NCBI GenBank assembly: GCA_034440635.1 | Contig: JAOTON010000385.1 | Location: forward strand, 3,835,001-3,899,000 | DNA: 64,000 nt | Direction of reading: 5' to 3' | Origin: Lepas anatifera | Lineage: Eukaryota; Arthropoda; Thecostraca; Lepadidae | Shown here: positions 1 to 12,139 of the stretch, in pieces | Layout of the letters: every line of letters starts with the position of its first letter | How positions within the stretch are numbered: position 1 is the first letter of the stretch | Notes under the pieces: generated by a model | Seen by the model: only the letters and a program-made list of their open reading frames with translations | What the model was told of the DNA's origin: nothing | Databases searched by the model: none | Program-made: the position numbers and the translations under genes

Positions 1-29
1 GTTGATATCTCTATTGTCCGGCACAATTG

Positions 30-212
30 GGGCGTGGTAGTGGAGTGGTCAGCGCACCTGCCTTCGACGCAACCGACCCGGGTTCAAGACCCGGCGGCTT
101 CCCTGGACAAGGAGTAAGCTGGCTCCCGAGAAACGCTCCTAACAGAGACAGAGTTGGCGATGCCACGTGACCCTGGCAATTGGTGCGTTGATAAGCCCCA
201 GCAACTTATTTT
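30..212 (+). mobile_element. tRNA-derived SINE, copy 1
   Basis: A Pol III style head is visible: an A-box-like stretch (TGGTAGTGGAGTGGTCAGCG) is followed about 40 bases later by a B-box GGGTTCAAGACCC whose flanks form a T-arm-like stem. The tail runs through GAGTTGGCGATGCC to GATAAGCCCCAG. The same head and tail occur in reverse at 14,818-14,988 and, more diverged, at 6,600-6,780. The extended non-tRNA tail and the dispersed copies argue for a SINE, not a functional tRNA gene. A TTAA-target MITE begins 15 bases downstream, the same arrangement as in the other two copies. Confidence 0.75.
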
Positions 213-226
213 AACTCCGGTATTAA

Positions 227-1016
227 AGGAACTGTGGCACCTCGGGGCAATTCCAGACTGTGGTGGCACTGGCGGACGTAGAGGAACACCAAGGTGTTAT
301 GGCCGCCCAAAATGGCGAAATTTTGTCGGTTTTCCAAAAAAATCACTATGTTTTTACGATTTCTCTCCAGTTGCCCCCCCCGAACGGTGCTCCTGTGTCC
401 GCCCCTGGCTTAGGAGCAATCGATGTCGAAAATTATGGATTCGGCCCGCTTTCTGCAAACAAGGCTATATTTCGTTCTGCTTCACTTCCCTCGGTTCGCA
501 ATGAGAAACCTCCAAATTAGCGTGACGTGAGATGGGTGTATTAGCTAGCAGCGCCTTGTGGCAGATTGAACCTGTTTCAGTTGCGTCAATGATGTATACG
601 AATACAACCGAAACGTTTTCTATTAAAAAAGTTAAAATTAAGGACAACAGTGACATTTATCGATTTCTTTTACTTTTCTTGATTTATTGCAACATCTTCA
701 TGTTTCAAACTGGTCAATAAAACAAGTTATACGCATTGGTAGTCGACGGTACCAAAGCCATGTTTAGCATGTAAGTTTTAAAGAGGTGCGCGCAGTCAGC
801 GCAGCGGGACTTGAGCATGACGTCACTTTGCTGACGCATGACGAGCATGACGTCACATCCGGGGAGGAAGTGACCAGAAGGGGGTGAATGTTTACCCCTT
901 TTCCCCGCGAACGTAAATTCCTGGGACACATTAAATATGCATCAAGTGGTTTCTCGGCATGCTTTATCACATGGCTATCTCAGTGCAAATCAAACTATGA
1001 AGGTACCACATTCCCC
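227..1016. mobile_element. TTAA-target MITE (AGGGAATGTGGCACC family), long copy
   Basis: The left end is TTAA (223-226) followed by AGGAACTGTGGCACC. The right end is GGTACCACATTCCCC followed by TCAA, a one-base-decayed TTAA. Both match the termini of the cleaner copy at 15,585-16,043, including the subterminal GGCTATCTCAGT. The interior has no coding potential but shares blocks with the copy at 6,781-7,544, such as GGATTCGGCCCGCTTTCTGC. TTAA targets with purine-starting termini are reported for Kolobok-type transposons; that assignment is an inference without a transposase. Confidence 0.7.
818..855. promoter_or_regulatory. Pair of CRE-like palindromes
   Basis: Two perfect TGACGTCA octamers lie at 818-825 and 848-855, both in the context GAGCATGACGTCAC, so they look like a 30-bp direct duplication inside the MITE. 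TGACGTCA is the classical CREB/ATF site. Function is not shown, and no gene is recognised nearby. Confidence 0.35.
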
Positions 1017-1937
1017 TCAAAAGATGTTTTCTTATAAGTACACCCAGTAATGCTGTATCTAAATTGAAACTGTTTTCGGATATCTAAGGCCAATATGTTT
1101 TTTCCAAACCTATGAGAAGGTAACCCTGAATGTTAGGCACTCCTGTTTTGCTGGTTCAATTATGGCGCTGCGCGCAGTCACCCATGTTTACCTCTGTGGA
1201 CGGAGGACGCAATTAGACACAATTAGGGTGTCAGGCAGAGACGCCAGCGCACGTGCGGTCCGTCCCCTCCTCCCGCATTCTCGTTCCAGCTACGGCGTGT
1301 GCCTCGCTTTCTTATCCTTCTTTTCTTATGATGGAACAACAAAGTTGGTGCAAACGTGTGACAGGGCTCCCCCAAATGTACTGGCCTCCCGTCGTGTTCC
1401 TCTAAACACGGTTAGACAGGACGGGAGGCCAGACTGCCCACATGTGGTGCACCTGTGATGGCAAGGGCGCAGTAACGCTGTAAAAAAGCATGCAGGTTGT
1501 AAAATGCATAAATAGAGCAGCATTCCACAGAGGTGTGATCATCGGTATTTGTGAGCAGAGTGATCCGCTCGGGTCCATGACGGTCACAGTGGAGCATCCC
1601 GTGAGCCTCTAACTACTTCCGGTGTGACTAACAGGCGCTGGTACTCGGTTCCGGATCGCTTCCGGTGCCGACCGGAAGTGAGGCTGAGGCGTCGCCGTCC
1701 AATTGGCAGAGTTGGTCCTTTTGTGATTTAATATTTGGTTTTATTGTGATTCCTTTTGGTTTTACTCTGAGATAATATTTTGACTGTGGGCTAAACAGCG
1801 TATAAACATTGCAAAAACAATTTTAAGTTATTTGTACCCGGGGCTCTATTCGGCTGAGCTTCCATATAGTATTAGACAGCGTTGGCGTGCTAAAACAGGT
1901 GCATTCGGCCATGTTCATGTACCGTTACCAATATACT
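1017..1937. other. Unassigned sequence with a hairpin and ETS-like motifs
   Basis: No gene is recognised. A 13-bp inverted repeat (CTGGCCTCCCGTC at 1381-1393, complement at 1420-1432) encloses a 26-base loop. Around 1612-1682 three ETS-like motifs cluster (ACTTCCGGT, GCTTCCGGT, ACCGGAAGT) in CpG-rich sequence just before an inverted CCAAT (CCAATTGG). This could be a promoter fragment, but no exon follows that I can recognise. Confidence 0.3.
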
Positions 1938-1990
1938 TATTAAACGTTGATTATAATCAACGTTTAATAGTTACGCATAGTTATGCGTAA
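1938..1990. repeat. Two adjacent palindromes
   Basis: 1938-1969 is a perfect 32-bp palindrome with arm TATTAAACGTTGATTA and no loop. 1971-1990 is a second inverted repeat, TTACGCATA and its complement around GT. Together they could form a double cruciform. Purpose unknown; the centre of a small palindromic element is possible. Confidence 0.85.
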
Positions 1991-2241
1991 TGTTTGAAGG
2001 GACATTCTCGCAATTTTTTGTGGTTTTTAGTATTTGAAAAATTTGATTATAATGCCGTCAGTCATTTTTATATGTTTGGCGGCGATTTATTTGAGAGGCC
2101 ACTTCACTGTTATTCAAATTGTTGAAATGATTGACGGGTTTAAATAGAATCGACGCTCACATTGAGCGTCCATTTTGTATGTAAACATGCCACACGTTTG
2201 GTGAAATATTCTATTACTATGTGAAAGCACAACCGACTCAA

Positions 2242-3288
2242 CCTGCGCCCCGCTGGGGTCCCTGACATGAGACTGGGGGCGAATTTCGCCCCCTCCGTAT
2301 CTTATTTCTTAGGGAAACTAAAGAAAAATTATGGACGGTGTTCGAAAGCTCTTGACGAGGCGAAGAGAATTTATAGGAAGTATTTTTATGTCAGGTCAAT
2401 ATTGAGGTCGTAGGTGGGGGGAAAAAAAAAATGATTTTTTTTTTTTTTTTTTTTTAGCATAGGTCAAAAAAAGGTTCCATAGGCTAACAACAGGGCAGGG
2501 TACGTTTCCCCCTCTAGATATTTACTTAGTGAAGCTAGAGTAAATATTTATGCATCATTGGATTCCTCTCATCGTGGCAAATCTAATGATGCATAAGATG
2601 ACCTTGCTAGGTGAAGTTGTGAAAATGATCTGACATCGAGCTAGGTCAGGGTCACAGGGTGACCTGGTATGGTCATGTTGCATATCAATCGACTCCCCGT
2701 GACAATATAAACACATGCAAGTAAAATAGGACCTTTATCTCAACTCAGTGAGAAGTTATTGGCAAAACAATCACTGTATACTCGTGTGACCTGACATGAC
2801 CTTTGAGAGGTCAGAGGGTCAAAAACTCAACTTTATGGTCAATATCGTGGAAAGAACACACGATTTGAGGATTTTCAGCTTTATCTGCCGGGTATGTACT
2901 GAAAACGAGTCATTTCAATTTTTCACCATAGACTTTTAATGAGGTGACCAAAAAATTGACCCCACCTTAGGTCAACAATTTCAAAATTCCGAGACAGCAG
3001 ATTTGTAGACCCCAATGTCCTCATCGTATTGTAAAAGTTTGAAACTGATCGGTTGGCAGATGTTCCTTAGGCGCCGCTTCAAACTCGTGATTTTAGGTTT
3101 TGAGGTCGGGACGCTTGACCTTAGATAGCTCCTTGACCTGATATGAACTGAACTAAAAATTTGGTCAGATGCGTAAAATTGATCAGGAATAAGGTACTGC
3201 AAGTTTCGTTGCTCTACGTCAGTTCGTTTTTGTGTTATCTGGGGAAAACCAGGAGGGGGCGAATTTCACCCCCCCAGCGAGGCGCGTG
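2242..3288 (+). mobile_element. TGACCT-rich TTAA-target element, copy C
   Basis: The left terminus CCTGCGCCCCGCTGGGG follows TCAA, and the right terminus (inverted: CACGCGCCTCGCTGGGG) is followed by TTAA at 3289-3292. Both ends carry a GGGGGCGAATTTCGCCC-type hairpin. The interior is rich in TGACCT/AGGTCA hexamers and shares the block ATGCATAAGATGACCTTGCT with the fragments at 27,790 and 49,085. It is non-coding, about 1.05 kb, with no transposase. CCC-type ends with TTAA in the sister copy suggest a piggyBac-type element. Confidence 0.65.
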
Positions 3289-3669
3289 TTAATTTCCCCT
3301 GTTTAGCTCTGCACAAACATACCACAAATAACAAGAAAAATATTCGAAACATTGAAGCGAAATGTAGGTACAAATATTTCTGCGGCTCAACAGAGAATTA
3401 TATTCAATGGATAATGTTTAAATAAGAATTGCTTCCTAACTATACGAATATACATATATATTGTCTCCCGGTAAACCGGAAAAACAGGTTGTCCGGTCTA
3501 CCGAGAGAGGAAGCAACTGTCCTAACACATATAATGAATATATAATGTACCATATTGTTATATCCTACTATTGAAGACCTTCCTCGCGCATCAAGAGGTA
3601 TCAATCTCAGGCTTGAAAGGTTTTGATGATTTGGATTGCTTGTCGCAGCATTATTGATAGATAGTGAAG
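3289..3669. other. Unassigned AT-rich spacer
   Basis: No gene is seen. An imperfect 17-bp inverted repeat around 3464-3508 (CTCCCGGTAAACCGGA against TCCGGTCTACCGAGAG) is the only structure noticed. Confidence 0.4.
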
Positions 3670-4320
3670 ATTGATCCTTAGCATGCCAGTTTATCTTTTA
3701 ATTTATGGGATGCAAAAATACAAAAAAATGAGACAATGTTTCGCTGCCAACAGCATCGATAGGTCTAATGACACATGTTTTAATTCCATTACGTCTTAAA
3801 AAAAACTTACCACGCTCGTTCCGACTGACGTAAGGTTTCCCTCACTATAGGGTCTCCAACCTAGCTTACAGTTACAATCGCATCAGATTAGATAATAAAC
3901 ATCAATCATTGATTGAGGATTGATCAATCAATCTATTTATTTATTGATCGATCAATTAATAAGGTTGATCAATCAATCAATGAATTGATGGATTGACCAA
4001 TGATTGATCATTGAAAAAATCAATTGATTGACTGATCGATTGATCAATGATTGATTGGTGATTGATCTAATCTGATGTGATTGTAACTGCAAGCTAGGCT
4101 TGAGACCCTCTGGAGAAGGAGACCTTGAGTCAGTCGGAAAGAGCGCGGTGTTTTTTTGTTAAGAGGTGTTATGGAATCAAGGCCTGATAACTTAACTGAA
4201 TTGAATTAACAAATGTGCTCCCAGACTTGTTGACGCTGTTGTCAGGAAAATATTGTCTCAATTTTTTTAAAGTATGTATCACATATCGATATAAAATAAA
4301 CTGGCATAGTAAGGATCAAT
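3670..4320. mobile_element. 651-bp near-perfect palindrome (foldback element)
   Basis: The left arm starts ATTGATCCTTAGCATGCCAG and the right arm ends in its complement at 4320. Arms of about 325 bp can be followed to the centre near 3995 with moderate divergence (matching blocks include CAATCGCATCAGATTAGAT and GGGTCTCCAACCTAGCTT). The central 170 bases are a low-complexity mosaic of ATTGATCAATCA. No coding capacity and no clear target duplication. A foldback MITE is the simplest reading. Confidence 0.85.
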
Positions 4321-5235
4321 ATTTCCTACATGTTTCTGAAAACAAGGAAACATTCAAGATTCGGGTTACCCGAGATCTCCTCCAGCCATGTTGGCAGGAT
4401 TGGGATCTGTCCGACCTCCGTCGGTGATGCTACGGTGAGCGGATCTGTTAAGGAGCTGCAGGGTTAGCACTCCTTGGTCTCAAGTTGTCTGTGACCACTT
4501 TGTTGTTGTTGTATGGACATATTTTTAGAAACATCGCTGGAAACAAACTGGTACGGAATTTCAGCTATCATCTGTCACCAGTTTAGCCCTTTTTCTTCCG
4601 TTGGAAAATTTACGGCCCTGTCCTTCGTTCAGCAATCAATTCCTAGAAAGTAGGTATTTAACGAATCTAGGCATGTATTGATAGCAAGCATTGTCAATGA
4701 CTCATCACAATAGAGATCAAATATTCATGAAATGCATGCTTTTTAAGTCGGGGTCTTTTCTGTTCTGATCTCTTGAAATCTCCCGATCTGGAAGTAATAC
4801 ACGAGTTGTTATCTTCTTTACTTGAGCCTCGTCAACAACTTTTATCGATGTTCATAGAAGAGCACCAGCAGAAAACACACTTTCCATTCCATTCATGTCA
4901 CATTACTTGCGATTTGGCGGAGCAAAACAATGCAGGCCCGTGTCAGCCGCATTCATCCCGCGTTCCCGTCCATTGTGCGCGCCCCTGCCGGTTACCGTAA
5001 GAAGTTGTGGGGCTGGGCTTCACTGCCGCTGGTCATTTATCTGGCTGTTTCAAACAAAACGGAAACTCATCAGCAGTGACACACCCATGCCATCAAGTGC
5101 AAAGGAGGGAGTCAATAGTTTTAAGTGGTCAGAAGACATGCAGAGCTTGGTTTTAAGTGATTCTAACGCTGTAAATCCCCTTAAATGATAGATTCAAGGA
5201 TCTTAGCAGGTGGATGAACAAACATCATGTAAAAA

Positions 5236-5236
<1 letters not shown>
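4321..5236. other. Unassigned sequence
   Basis: Single-copy-looking sequence with no recognised gene, repeat or RNA. Short open frames here have no recognisable motifs. Confidence 0.4.
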
Positions 5237-5496
<260 letters not shown>

Positions 5497-6599
5497 AATT
5501 GATCTCGTAAAAACTGTGGAGAGAAGTTCTTTGTCATCCAGCAGGTTCTGCCACCGCAGGATTCCGTGGTTGGCTCCCGTCAGCAGAGCCGGTCCATCGC
5601 TCTCAGGAAGATCGTTCGACGGTGTTGACCAAGCCGAGCGTGGAGGAGGGATGCCGCCGCCAGCACTGCGTCTTGAGACTGCGTCAGTAAGCCACACTAT
5701 TGATGGCGGAGGGGTGGGTCTCGGCGCTACTCCATCCGGCCCCGTGCTATCGTTCCGCTGGCTAGTGGTCTCTAATTGCTTCAGCTTGCTGCCCCTCTAT
5801 GGAGAGGGTGGGGGCGGCACCCCTGCACTTCCCGGCGCCCGGGTGATGAGGCAAAGCCGAATGTTGGAAGAAAGCTGTCGTCATGGCTCCATACACTGAC
5901 TGAGGGGTTCTGAGTCAGTGCTAATGGGTGGTTTGGTGGCTGCGAGGGTTGTTATTCAGGGCCCGGGCAGCTGTCCGAAACAGGACCACACTTGTGGTTG
6001 CTGGTAGCATTTACGTCTGAGGTCTATGCATACTTAGCTCATGGTGCCGGTGAGTATTCAGCAAGAGATGGAAGGGTCAGTGCGGGTGTTTTTGCAGAGT
6101 ATTATTGCCATTTCTTGTCAGGAGATAGAGGCCACTTCACTTACTTTGTTAATAACCAGCCACCAGGGATGTGGATTCATATCTCTTTGCGCGCATCCAC
6201 TGCCGGACACCCCCAATGGAATGCCAATGCGATGTTAAATTATGCTTCAAATTTTCATCTTTTTATTTTAAGAACTTTAAACATCTTTTTTTGCTGCCCA
6301 GCAAACCTGATGAAAGGTTAAAACATACCATACACCATATATACCTTTCACATTTGGGCACCGGCTTTTTTAATCCACTAACGTGCCTCCCATTCAAAAC
6401 TTCTACTAAATCCTTAGAGGCATGTTAGCTTCTTCAAGAATACAATTTCTTGAAGAAAATTAGAATAAAACATATGAAGCAGGGGTGATCAAAGCTGAAG
6501 CAGTACGCAGGTAGAGTGTGGAGGAAGCTACTGAAAGAAGTGGGGAGGGGTGTAGATCTGTTATGAGAGTGTGAGGGTGGTGCAGAAAAGTGTGAAGGG
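5497..6599. other. Unassigned sequence
   Basis: No recognised gene. A small perfect hairpin (TTCTTCAAGAA and its complement) lies around 6431-6458. Confidence 0.35.
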
Positions 6600-6780
6600 A
6601 TGTGCGGCTCAGTGGTAGAGTACCTGCCTTCTGAGCTACAAGTCCCGGTTTCCACTGAAGCCCGGCGGCTGCTCCAAACAAGCACAACCTGATCCAACAA
6701 CCCCAAAATCCCTCCCAACCAGGGCGGAGTTGGGGACGCTGCAGAATCTTAGCAGCTGCTGCGTAGTTAATCCCAGCAGT
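6600..6780 (+). mobile_element. tRNA-derived SINE, diverged copy
   Basis: The head GTGCGGCTCAGTGGTAGAG is A-box-like. The B-box region (CCCGGTTTCCACTG) is decayed. The tail GGAGTTGGGGACGCTG to GTTAATCCCAGCAG aligns by eye with GAGTTGGCGATGCC to GATAAGCCCCAGCAA of copy 1. It again stands directly before the TTAA-target MITE body. Confidence 0.6.
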
Positions 6781-7544
6781 TATCAATGTGTTACTGCGGT
6801 GCAATTCCGAGGGGATTTACGGACATTTCTAATTGAAAATAATGAATTCGGCCTTCTTTCTGCTGAAAAATGGCTTCAAGTCCAACATTTCGTGTTATTG
6901 AACTCGCCTTTGCTGGGAGTAAACATTCTCGATATCCACCTGTTGCCATGATCTCTAACGCGTTGTGCCAGATTGAAAAGGAAGTGGGTATTTATGGATA
7001 AATTCGGTTTTTATTAGGACCCAATTCATGCTTATTAAATTCTGCTACTTTCTTGATATTCTAAACCAATTTCCACCTTCCATATTAGTTACTGAAGAAA
7101 GTGGTAAGCATCTGTAGTCGCCAGTGCCAAAGAGGCCGTCCATAAGTTAAGTAACGCATGTTTCTATTTTGCCCCCTTCCCTAAGTAACGCTTTTTTCGC
7201 GCCAGCGTAACACTTGATAATACTGTTGCCGACTCCCCCAACCCACTCGGCGCTACATAATTTATGAATGGCCCCGAAGCCACGTTTCGCCCCTAGGTTT
7301 TAAAGAGGTCCAAGCGAGAAAAATGTGTTCGCGTAGCTGGGTCTGAGTATTGTGTCACGTTCTCAAGGTTACCTCATACCATGTGAACACCTGGCGAGGA
7401 CGAGGTCGGTGGGGGATGCATTTATTCCATTTTCTCTGCGAATGGCAAGTTATGGGACAAATAAAATATTGATCAGGTTTCTCGGCATGCTCTACCCCAT
7501 GAATATTTCAGTTAAAAATCGCGTTATGAAGGTGCCACTTCCCT
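6781..7544. mobile_element. TTAA-target MITE, copy with its own insertion
   Basis: The right end is intact: GGTGCCACTTCCCT then TTAA at 7545-7548, preceded by CGCGTTATGAAGG. The left terminus is decayed, but the interior matches the copy at 227-1016 (GAATTCGGCCTTCTTTCTGC; GTTGTGCCAGATTGAA). A 144-bp element at 7132-7275 has inserted into it, as shown by the uninterrupted counterpart near 748-765. Confidence 0.6.
7132..7275. mobile_element. Small inverted-repeat MITE nested in the TTAA element
   Basis: The termini GAGGCCGTCCATAAGTTAAG and GGGGCCATTCATAAATTATG (inverted) pair imperfectly. The related element at 227-1016 reads ...GTACCAAAGCCATGTTT, whereas here the same run is GTGCCAAA, then this insert, then GCCACGTTT, so the empty site confirms the insertion. 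Confidence 0.65.
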
Positions 7545-7548
7545 TTAA

Positions 7549-8375
7549 GAAACTGCTGGTGAGAGGTTTATCTACTCTATTGTGTGCAGTTTTGCTGCAC
7601 GATATTGAAAGAGAAGTGCATGAAACTGGCACTTAAAAGAAGTATAAGTATGAAATATCATTTTATGTTTGTAGTTTAAGTTACTGAAGGTAACAGGCTG
7701 TTCTATAGGTAAGATTGTTCAAGGTATCAAGTACTGCGTATATTATTTTTGGTCCCTAACATGTCTTTTAAGAGAAAGTCGAGCAAGATTGATGAGTGGA
7801 GGATATGGAGTTAGTTCATTTTTTCATGTAGTAACTTATCTATTTACAACGCCTTGAACTGGTTTTTTGTTCCATTAAATGAAGTGAAACTTAATGAATA
7901 AAAAAACTTGACTTATGAGAAGGAAATGGGCAGTTCAAAACACGTGGCTGTTCAAATGGGAGGCCCTTATCCGCTTGCCTCCCCTCAGCCAGCCCTAAGG
8001 CATATTGTTGCAGCAAACATAGCCACAATATAACGGTAACAAATGACGCGCGATCGCAGCTGCCCTGATTTCATATCCGACATATCGGACGATGCCTCCC
8101 TTTCATATGCGTGTGCCGGCGTGTATATGATAAACGATGGCGTGGCGGGGGAGGAGGGCAGACGGTCCATCGAATCGATCTCATCTGGTAATGTAAATAT
8201 ATCCAGCAACACCCCGCAAAGGACTCATCTGGTTCAACACTGATAAAAAGTCGCACACTTCTAGAATGATCGAACCCGTTGGTTACTCTGGGTGTGTTTG
8301 CACTATTCACGGTCTTGCTCACATTGATTGACAGTGGGGCAGGATACAAAGTACCACCCTCCTGCGTCCTCGGCC
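7549..8375. other. Unassigned sequence
   Basis: Low-complexity and single-copy-looking sequence; no gene recognised. Confidence 0.35.
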
Positions 8376-8520
8376 CAGTGGCGGATCTAGGATTTGGGGA
8401 GGGAGGGGGAAATCAAAGCCCCAGGAGGTGCCTTTACCATCTGGGGGGGATGCCTTTTGTGAATCACGATGGGCGCTCTTCGGACGTGCTCTCCGGCGTT
8501 GAATGTTTTAAAGTCTGACA
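8376..8520 (+). mobile_element. hAT-like element, left end only
   Basis: CAGTGGCGGATCTAGG followed by a G-rich stretch is the same terminus as the complete MITE at 26,094-26,629. No matching right end or 8-bp duplication was found downstream, so the right boundary is arbitrary. Confidence 0.5.
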
Positions 8521-10227
8521 TGCTATGTGAACGTATTTCTCCCTGGCATTTCCTCTCTCCCTCCTCCCCTCCCTCCATTTTGTTCCCCTCCCCCTCCTCG
8601 ATTTCTCTGCCTTTTCTCCCTCCCTCTCTGTCGTCCCATTATCTCACTCGTCAACGTTCGCAGCTGTGAGCGCTTCTGAAAGCCGTCTTTGTCTGCCGGC
8701 GCCTGCCCGGTCGGTCCGGCTCGTTCGCAAAACCGTGACGCCCCTGCGGGCGCTACCACCGAGGGTGCCTCGTGCTCACAACTTCAATGCTGCACTTTCC
8801 CCATCCCCGGACTGAGGCGAAGAGTCGTCGACTTCCTGCTAAGTTTTTTGCCAATAGTTTAATGATTAAATCAAAGTTATATATATACATGATTTAATAA
8901 CTGTCCAAGTTTCGTTTATTGCGAGAGAACAGAAACTTTTCATTTTAGCCCTCAAGTCGTATAGCAAAATCGAAATGCCTTGAACGACCTTGAAAATGCG
9001 ATAATTTATTTGAAAAAAACTGGTATTGAACAGTATATTACACGAAACAAGCAGCATACGTCGTGTACTTTACAACTTACTTTACGATTCGTCTATCTGA
9101 AACCGTGACGGTCACACAGCGACTGTTTTGGCAGCTGAGCTTGAATTGATCGAAGTGGCCCAATGCTATTAAATCCTTATCATGTCACTAAATAAATCAA
9201 GTGTGTCAAAAAGTGACCATTAAAGCAAACAGCTAAACTATTAAATTTGTTATACCTAGATTTGATTAGATAGAGCGTCTTATATGCTCCGAGCCAAGAA
9301 GTATCCTTCAACCAGCCGAAGTTAAAGCTGTAACTAACCCCGAATCCACTGAAAAAATCCGATTATGCCATTCATACGCTTCCTCTACTCAGCTGTGGTA
9401 GTTGTCCTAAAAGGTTTCACATTCCAGCACCCCAGATCTGCATTCCGACCCCATGATCACGCTGCGTTTACCCGGAGGCATTTGCGAAGCCATAAAACAT
9501 AAAATAGCGCGAGTTTTCCCATCTCGTCTATGCTGCAGCTGTCTAAATCCAAACGCGGTGCAGCTGCCCTGTGCAGTATTTTTCTTTCTTTCTCCGCCGC
9601 CTAGCTTTCTTGGACACGGTGACGCGATTTACGATCTTTCCGAGCCATAAGCTGCCAGTAAAGCCGGTGGTTCCCTGTCCCCTCTTTGCACTGCCTTTTG
9701 TTGCTGGTTGCCAGAACTCACCACCCGTGGGTAGCTACTACCAGGAAACGGTAGTTAGGCGATACACGCGAGAGATGGTGGGAAGGTGGGGATTGTACCG
9801 GTGACGTGTTAGAATCTTACAACGACCTTGCCTTTTTCATCCGTTCCCGTCCGTTACGGAGGAGAGGCAGCGTGCATCGTATCATGTCCCATCTTGAAAT
9901 GTTTCTGCAGCCTCCAAATACGAAAATATTTTATTGTATGCGCTTGACAAAACTTCAATGCAAATTGTGTGGTGTTCTGAAAGAGTATTGGGAAGGTAGA
10001 AGTTTGAACCACATTGAAAGTGACACTAGTGCGTACAGGAGGCCGGAGCACGGAGGATCGCGTGTGGAAAAATGAGTTTGGGCCTCGCGTGACCGGATTG
10101 TCTGACATCAACGATCGAAAAACGGCCAACGAACGCGGTGAGTGATACTTGGAGCGAATAAATCACGGGTAGAGTGGGACATTGCTGACAGAAGAAGATT
10201 GGTAATAACAAACAAATCATAGCTCGT
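8521..10227. other. Unassigned sequence
   Basis: A pyrimidine-rich stretch (8540-8640) of CTCC repeats opens the span. The rest shows no recognisable gene or repeat. Confidence 0.35.
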
Positions 10228-10455
10228 GCTTGTTTACTGCAAAATACAGCACTCATCGGGAAATATTGATTGGACGTGTGGCTGGACAGTTCAGTTTTAT
10301 AATAAAAAATATATATGCTGGTGTATAATTCAAAGGTGATTCCGCCTGTTTCCTGCAGAATACAGCCTTCATTGGAAAATATAACTTGAATGTGTAGCTT
10401 GACATTTCAATTTTATACAGGAAAATCCATACGCTGCTGTATGTTTCAGTGTCTG
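10228..10455. repeat. Two-copy tandem duplication, about 118 bp
   Basis: The block starting GCAAAATACAGCACTCATCG near 10,237 recurs near 10,356 as GCAGAATACAGCCTTCATTG. The two copies stay alignable to GCTGGTGTAT / GCTGCTGTAT. Divergence suggests an old duplication. Confidence 0.7.
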
Positions 10456-12135
10456 ATGCCAGGCTGTGATGAGACTTTACAGATACGCATATGTTCATAT
10501 CAAATGCCAATCTTTGCCTTCTCTGGGGCGCCAGGATGTTTCTATGTTTGCGCTCTCTAGGATGAAAAAATGGAGGTGCGTGCTATACCAGGTCAATTTC
10601 TAAAACAAGTCTATAAAAGATCTATAGCTATCTCGGGTAGATGAAAACTTCCTTGATTGGTGTAAGCCTCACAAAACCTGTTCATATTTTTTAAGACATT
10701 TACTCAGAAAATTGATTTTTTCGAATTATATTAAAAACTCGGAAGATTGTGAATATATCTTCTAATATCATGTGTGCCGGTCGTCACTGAACTCAGCGAT
10801 CTCGCTGTAATTGGTACATGAAGATAATATGCATGTGCTTGACGACCAAGCTCTCTCACACGGAAGCATATTAAAGAAAGTGACTATGCATGTAGTAATT
10901 GTATTACTACATGACTACAATGATTAAGTGCAATCCACCTCCCCTACTGTGTTCCTTGTTTTGTTTTTACTGAGTAGATTTTTATTGTCGAGTGCTCACC
11001 GACGGCACGGCAGGAAATCATTTGTCTCGGGTGAGGTTAACCAGTATGTATGATGGGCGTTCATTGTCGACGGGCTTATATTGGCTCATCAGTTTTTGTG
11101 AACTGACCCTCTGCCCCTGTCTAGGTCATAAAAACCAGAAGATCATGTCAGAGCGAATGGATTTCATCCAGCCAATCCAACTTGAAATACATTTATCGAT
11201 TTGTTTAAACAGTAGGAGATGAAACAATACAATTATTCAGCCTTGACAGTTTACTTTACAAGCTGCTGGTGGAGAATTGTTGCCTCCAATGTAAAATGAA
11301 ACCTTCATTGACTTAAGGAGCCCAGCCCAGCGGTAATTGCCAGTCACCAGCGAGCCGAGTCGCGGACTTCGGAGACAAACACGATGTGCTAGAAGAGGTT
11401 AGGTCGTTATGCATGTGGTGAAGCTTTGTGTGGTGACCGGGGCGGGATCCATCCGGTTAGTTTGGCGGGGAGGGGGGAGGGCGAGCGAAAATAGTAAAAT
11501 GTTGCGGGTTGAAGGCGGCGCCCTTCAGTTTTCTTATCTGAGGGAATCTCTTTCACCCTCAACCTTCCGAACCGACAAAACGCTTAAAACTGCCGACGTA
11601 CACCGTCCCCTCAATTGAATTATCTATGCAACCTTAGTTTGCTTTGTTGGGAGGGGGAGGGCAAAGGGTTTGGGATTTGGCTCTTCTCCTTCATTTTGGG
11701 GGACATGACCGGACTGGATCCTCTAGATTTGCCCCTGGTGGTGACGGCAGTAGGGATGGTGAGGTTAGAGTGGAGGGTAGGGTGGGGAGTTTGGTGGATA
11801 TTCAAAATGGCAATGAATAAGAGACTATAGGGCAACAATATAAAGCCTGCTAAAGTCGTGGTAAACCAGAAAAAGTTGCAGACTTCAGGGTCGGACGATT
11901 TGGCAACTTCACATTAAAAATAAGGGGCTAGCAAAATCTCCATCTTGCCGACACAGTTGGGGGAAATCTTCGGGATCCAGATGTTCAAACATTAAAAAAA
12001 ACTGAGGCTGGTACACCTTTAGAGGCAAATAAGATATTCAGTACACTGTCATATCACGATCTGACTCCTAACCTACTCTTTCTGCGTGTTGGAAATAGTC
12101 ATTGCCTCTTGTGGGACTCTACTAACCCTTTTCCT
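10456..12135. other. Unassigned sequence
   Basis: No gene recognised. A short hairpin (CATGTAGTAAT against ATTACTACATG) lies near 10,889-10,913, and G-rich stretches occur at 11,460-11,800. Confidence 0.35.
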
Positions 12136-12139
12136 TTAA

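Noticed and set aside
30..105. Functional tRNA gene
   Set aside because: Arms do not complete a cloverleaf, an extended SINE tail follows, and a dispersed copy exists at 14,818-14,988.
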